Source of the DNA: Clostridium sp. CAG:921
GTDB lineage: Bacteria; Bacillota; Clostridia; TANB77; CAG-465
Length of the DNA stretch: 8,624 bases
Direction: 5' to 3'
NCBI GenBank assembly: GCA_000433135.1
Contig: HF991964.1
Span: forward strand, 16,369 to 24,992
Shown piece by piece: positions 6,370 through 8,624 of the stretch (position 1 is the first letter of the stretch; each line of letters starts with the position of its first letter). Below the pieces are notes generated by a model that had not been told where the DNA came from, made no database searches, and saw only the letters and a program-made list of their open reading frames with translations. The position numbers and the translations under genes were made by a program.

Positions 6370-6597
6370 TTACTCTTTTGCTAACTCTTGATGTCCTTCT
6401 TCTTCATCGACTTTTCCAAAAAAAGTAAATGACCATATACCTGCAATTCCTACAATTGTAAATATAATTCTACTAATTACCGATGTAGTACCGCCAAATA
6501 AAGAACCTACCAAATCAATTCCAAAAAGTCCTATAAATCCCCAATTAATAGCTCCAATTATAACAAGTGCAAGTATTATATTATTTAAAACTTTCAT
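6370..6597 (-). CDS. DUF378 family small membrane protein
   Basis: This 75-residue protein belongs to the DUF378 (YuzA-like) family, small membrane proteins of unknown function that are common in Firmicutes. The signature is clear: GAINWGFIGLFGIDLVGSLFG (residues 15-35) and IIFTIVGIAGIW (44-55). Two membrane helices are expected, at about 6-26 and 41-61, joined by a short loop, with an acidic C-terminal tail (DEEEGHQELAKE). Full length is typical. The ATG is set by AGGAGG at 6607-6612, nine bases upstream. It is convergent with spoIIR and separated from the transporter gene by a strong terminator, so it is probably transcribed alone. I see no clear promoter in the short gap. Confidence 0.9.
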   Translation of the reverse strand: MKVLNNIILALVIIGAINWGFIGLFGIDLVGSLFGGTTSVISRIIFTIVGIAGIWSFTFFGKVDEEEGHQELAKE

Positions 6598-6637
6598 AAA
6601 CTAATACCTCCTATTATGAAATTTTAAAAATATAAAA

Positions 6638-6679
6638 AAACAAACATGGGAAAAAAACTACAAAGTCCCACGTTTGTTT
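6638..6679 (-). terminator. Terminator downstream of the ABC transporter permease gene
   Basis: Arms 6638-6651 and 6666-6679 make a 14-bp stem with a 14-base loop. The minus RNA pairs fully with one G-U, while the plus RNA would carry an A-C mismatch. A long T-rich run follows on the minus strand (6640 down to about 6621). A second short stem (6682-6688 with 6693-6699) lies just before it in the minus RNA. Together they should end the transporter transcript before the DUF378 gene. Confidence 0.85.
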
Positions 6680-6788
6680 ACAACTATAAAAATATAGTTA
6701 TATAAGACCCACACACTCATTTGCAAAAATGTAAAGCAAAATGTGAGACTAATATTATTATATCCAATAAAAAAATATATATACAATT

Positions 6789-8624
6789 TTATTCCACACT
6801 TTTTAAACTTTCTATCATGTCTATTTTCTTCAAAGAAAAATATGTTGCTATATTTACAATTAGTGTGAATGCTATTGTAATTAAGGCTGCATATACATAA
6901 CTCATAACATTTATGGTCTTAGTGAATCTTAGCATATTTATCTCACATGTTCCCATTATATAATAATTTAAAAAATATCCTCCAACAAGTCCTAATGCTA
7001 TTCCAATTAGTGTTAAAATCACTGTTTCTCTTGTAACATATTGATAAACTTCTTTATCATAAAATCCAAGTACTTTTATCGTTGCAAGTTCTCTTATTCT
7101 TTCACTTATGTTTACATTTGCAAGATTATATAATACTACAAAAGCAAGCAGACCAGCTGATATTATAAGAATTATTACTACATAGTTTAACAAGCTCATC
7201 ATATCATTTATTGACTTTATAGATGAGTTTATATCAATAGCCGAGCCAATACTTGAATTACTTGTAAGCTCTTTTAATAATTCCTCATTTTCTTCATCAG
7301 ATAATTTTTTATTTTTTGTAAATACATTATTTAAATCAAATTCCTCATTAAATAATTCATGATAAGTTTCTTTAGACATAAATACATAGTGAGAAACGTA
7401 ATTTTCTACTATATTAGAAATCTTTATTGTTACCTCTACATCATTACTGTTTTTTAGTTTAACCTCATCACCTACTTTTGCACCTATTAACTGTGCAACT
7501 TTATCGCTAACATATACTTTTCCGTAATCTAATTTCAAAGTTTCCTTTGTCTTTACATCATTTACATTGATTATTCCATCAAAGGAATCTAAACTATCTG
7601 GTACTAGTATTTGTAAATCTTCTGATAACTCACCATTTGAAATTATACCAGATGTCATATATGACTTGCAAATTTTAAAAAATTCTTTTTTATTTTCTAA
7701 ATATGATACAAGCTCCTCTTTATCTTCTTTTGATATATCGCTCTTTATTGAAATTTGCATATCATATGTAAAAATTCTTCCAAACTGATTTGGTATAATT
7801 TGCAATACAGAATCTTTCACTCCAAATCCAGTAAGTATTAAAGCACAACAACCAAGTATTCCTATAATTGTCATGTAAAACCTTTTTTTATACCTAAATA
7901 AATTTCTAATAGTAACTTTTTGACTAAAATTAAGTCTTTTCCAGATAAAATTTATCTTTTCAAGTAAAACTCTATTTCCTCCTTTTGGAGCCTTAGGTCT
8001 CATTAATACTGCTGGAGTACTTATAAGTTCTTTCATTACAGCATAAATCGTGGCACCAATCATGCAAACACATATAAGTAGTAAGCCAATTCCTCCATAT
8101 TTTAGATTAAACGAAATAGATATAGGTGTAATTTGATACATCATTCCATACATTAACCATATTATTTTTGGAAGAATTACAAATCCAACTGACATACCAA
8201 TTAATGAGCCAGTAATACATGCAATAGCTGCATATAAAACATATTTTTGCATTATCTGTATTTTGCTATATCCTAGTGCTTTTAAAGTACCAATTTGCAT
8301 TCTTTGCTCTTCAACCATTCTAGTCATTGACGTAAGTGAAATTAAAGTTGCAACTACAAAAAATACAACAGGAAAAACTTTTCCAATATTTTCTATACTT
8401 TTTGTATCCTGTATAAAACTAACATATCCTGCATTTTCGTTTCTTGTTAATATATACCACTTTGGATATTCTATATCAGATATTTTTTCTTCTGCATCAC
8501 TTAATTTAAGTTTTGCATCAGAAATATTTTGTTCAAATTCAATCTTTTGATTTTCAAGTTCTATTTTAGCATTTTCTAATTCTTTTTTTGATGATTCTAT
8601 TTGATATTTTGCATCACTCAATTT
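6789..8624 (-). CDS. FtsX-type ABC transporter permease, N-terminus outside window
   Basis: This is the C-terminal part (611 residues) of a large permease of the FtsX/MacB type. Such permeases work with a separate ATPase and often export peptides or lipophilic compounds, or transmit mechanical signals. The frame is open to the right edge; the first visible codon is AAA followed by TTG, so no true start is present. Visible residues 1-55 are a charged heptad-like coiled coil. They are followed by an FtsX domain with three helices (about 82-102, 129-153, 177-199) and the motif EQRMQIGTLKALGYSKIQIM. Next come a cytoplasmic stretch, a helix at about 250-268, an extracytoplasmic domain about 270-475, and a second FtsX domain (helices about 479-500, 533-556, 571-597) with the matching motif ERIRELATIKVLGFYDKEVY. 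This double layout with a coiled coil is typical of clostridial permeases of about 1100 residues, so nearly half is missing. Substrate unknown. It is followed by a strong terminator. Confidence 0.93.
   Translation of the reverse strand, partial: KLSDAKYQIESSKKELENAKIELENQKIEFEQNISDAKLKLSDAEEKISDIEYPKWYILTRNENAGYVSFIQDTKSIENIGKVFPVVFFVVATLISLTSMTRMVEEQRMQIGTLKALGYSKIQIMQKYVLYAAIACITGSLIGMSVGFVILPKIIWLMYGMMYQITPISISFNLKYGGIGLLLICVCMIGATIYAVMKELISTPAVLMRPKAPKGGNRVLLEKINFIWKRLNFSQKVTIRNLFRYKKRFYMTIIGILGCCALILTGFGVKDSVLQIIPNQFGRIFTYDMQISIKSDISKEDKEELVSYLENKKEFFKICKSYMTSGIISNGELSEDLQILVPDSLDSFDGIINVNDVKTKETLKLDYGKVYVSDKVAQLIGAKVGDEVKLKNSNDVEVTIKISNIVENYVSHYVFMSKETYHELFNEEFDLNNVFTKNKKLSDEENEELLKELTSNSSIGSAIDINSSIKSINDMMSLLNYVVIILIISAGLLAFVVLYNLANVNISERIRELATIKVLGFYDKEVYQYVTRETVILTLIGIALGLVGGYFLNYYIMGTCEINMLRFTKTINVMSYVYAALITIAFTLIVNIATYFSLKKIDMIESLKSVE

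Noticed and set aside
7567..8550. Two plus-strand frames of 73 and 95 codons opposite the permease gene
   Set aside because: They are antisense to clear FtsX-domain coding sequence and have no supporting start signals.
8619..8621. TTG at 8619-8621 as the true start of the permease
   Set aside because: The frame continues to the window edge in coiled-coil sequence, and the N-terminal membrane segment expected for this family has not yet appeared, so the gene is truncated by the window.

Overview
The window is very AT-rich (by eye roughly three quarters A+T) and carries spoIIR, so it most likely comes from an endospore-forming low-GC Firmicute, probably a member of the Clostridia. Nothing visible allows a closer assignment. 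Apart from spoIIR, every supported gene lies on the minus strand. Both ends of the window cut through genes.

From left to right on the plus-strand scale: (1) positions 1-4379 hold a surface-display pair. A 1236-residue cell-wall-anchored adhesin (signal peptide, von Willebrand A domain with intact MIDAS residues, Cna-B-like domains, five MucBP-like repeats, sorting signal TPSTG) is followed 56 bases downstream by a class B sortase whose C-terminus lies outside the window. A terminator-type hairpin sits between them. The TPSTG signal resembles the (S/P)PXTG-type signals used by Clostridioides difficile SrtB, so this sortase is the natural candidate to anchor the adhesin. (2) Positions 4372-5094 hold a long AT-rich leader region, a doubtful cysteine-rich 67-codon ORF that overlaps the adhesin start by 8 bases, and two neighbouring perfect inverted repeats. 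(3) Positions 5095-5581 hold an unrecognised 143-residue protein with a very good sigma-A-type promoter. (4) Positions 5740-6335 hold the divergently read spoIIR, whose product is the forespore signal that triggers pro-sigma-E processing. It appears to start at TTG and lacks the usual cysteine-containing motif. (5) Positions 6331-6612 hold a perfect bidirectional terminator and a small DUF378 membrane protein. (6) Positions 6638-8624 hold a terminator and the C-terminal 611 residues of a large FtsX-type ABC transporter permease with an extracytoplasmic coiled coil.

The genes do not form one operon. The adhesin and sortase are a functional unit. The 143-residue gene, spoIIR, the DUF378 gene and the transporter appear to be separate transcription units, judging by the terminators between them. 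The most interesting parts are the adhesin-sortase pair, with its non-LPXTG signal and cysteine-rich VWA insertion, the unexplained leader with the cysteine-rich ORF, the orphan 143-residue protein, and the divergent SpoIIR.
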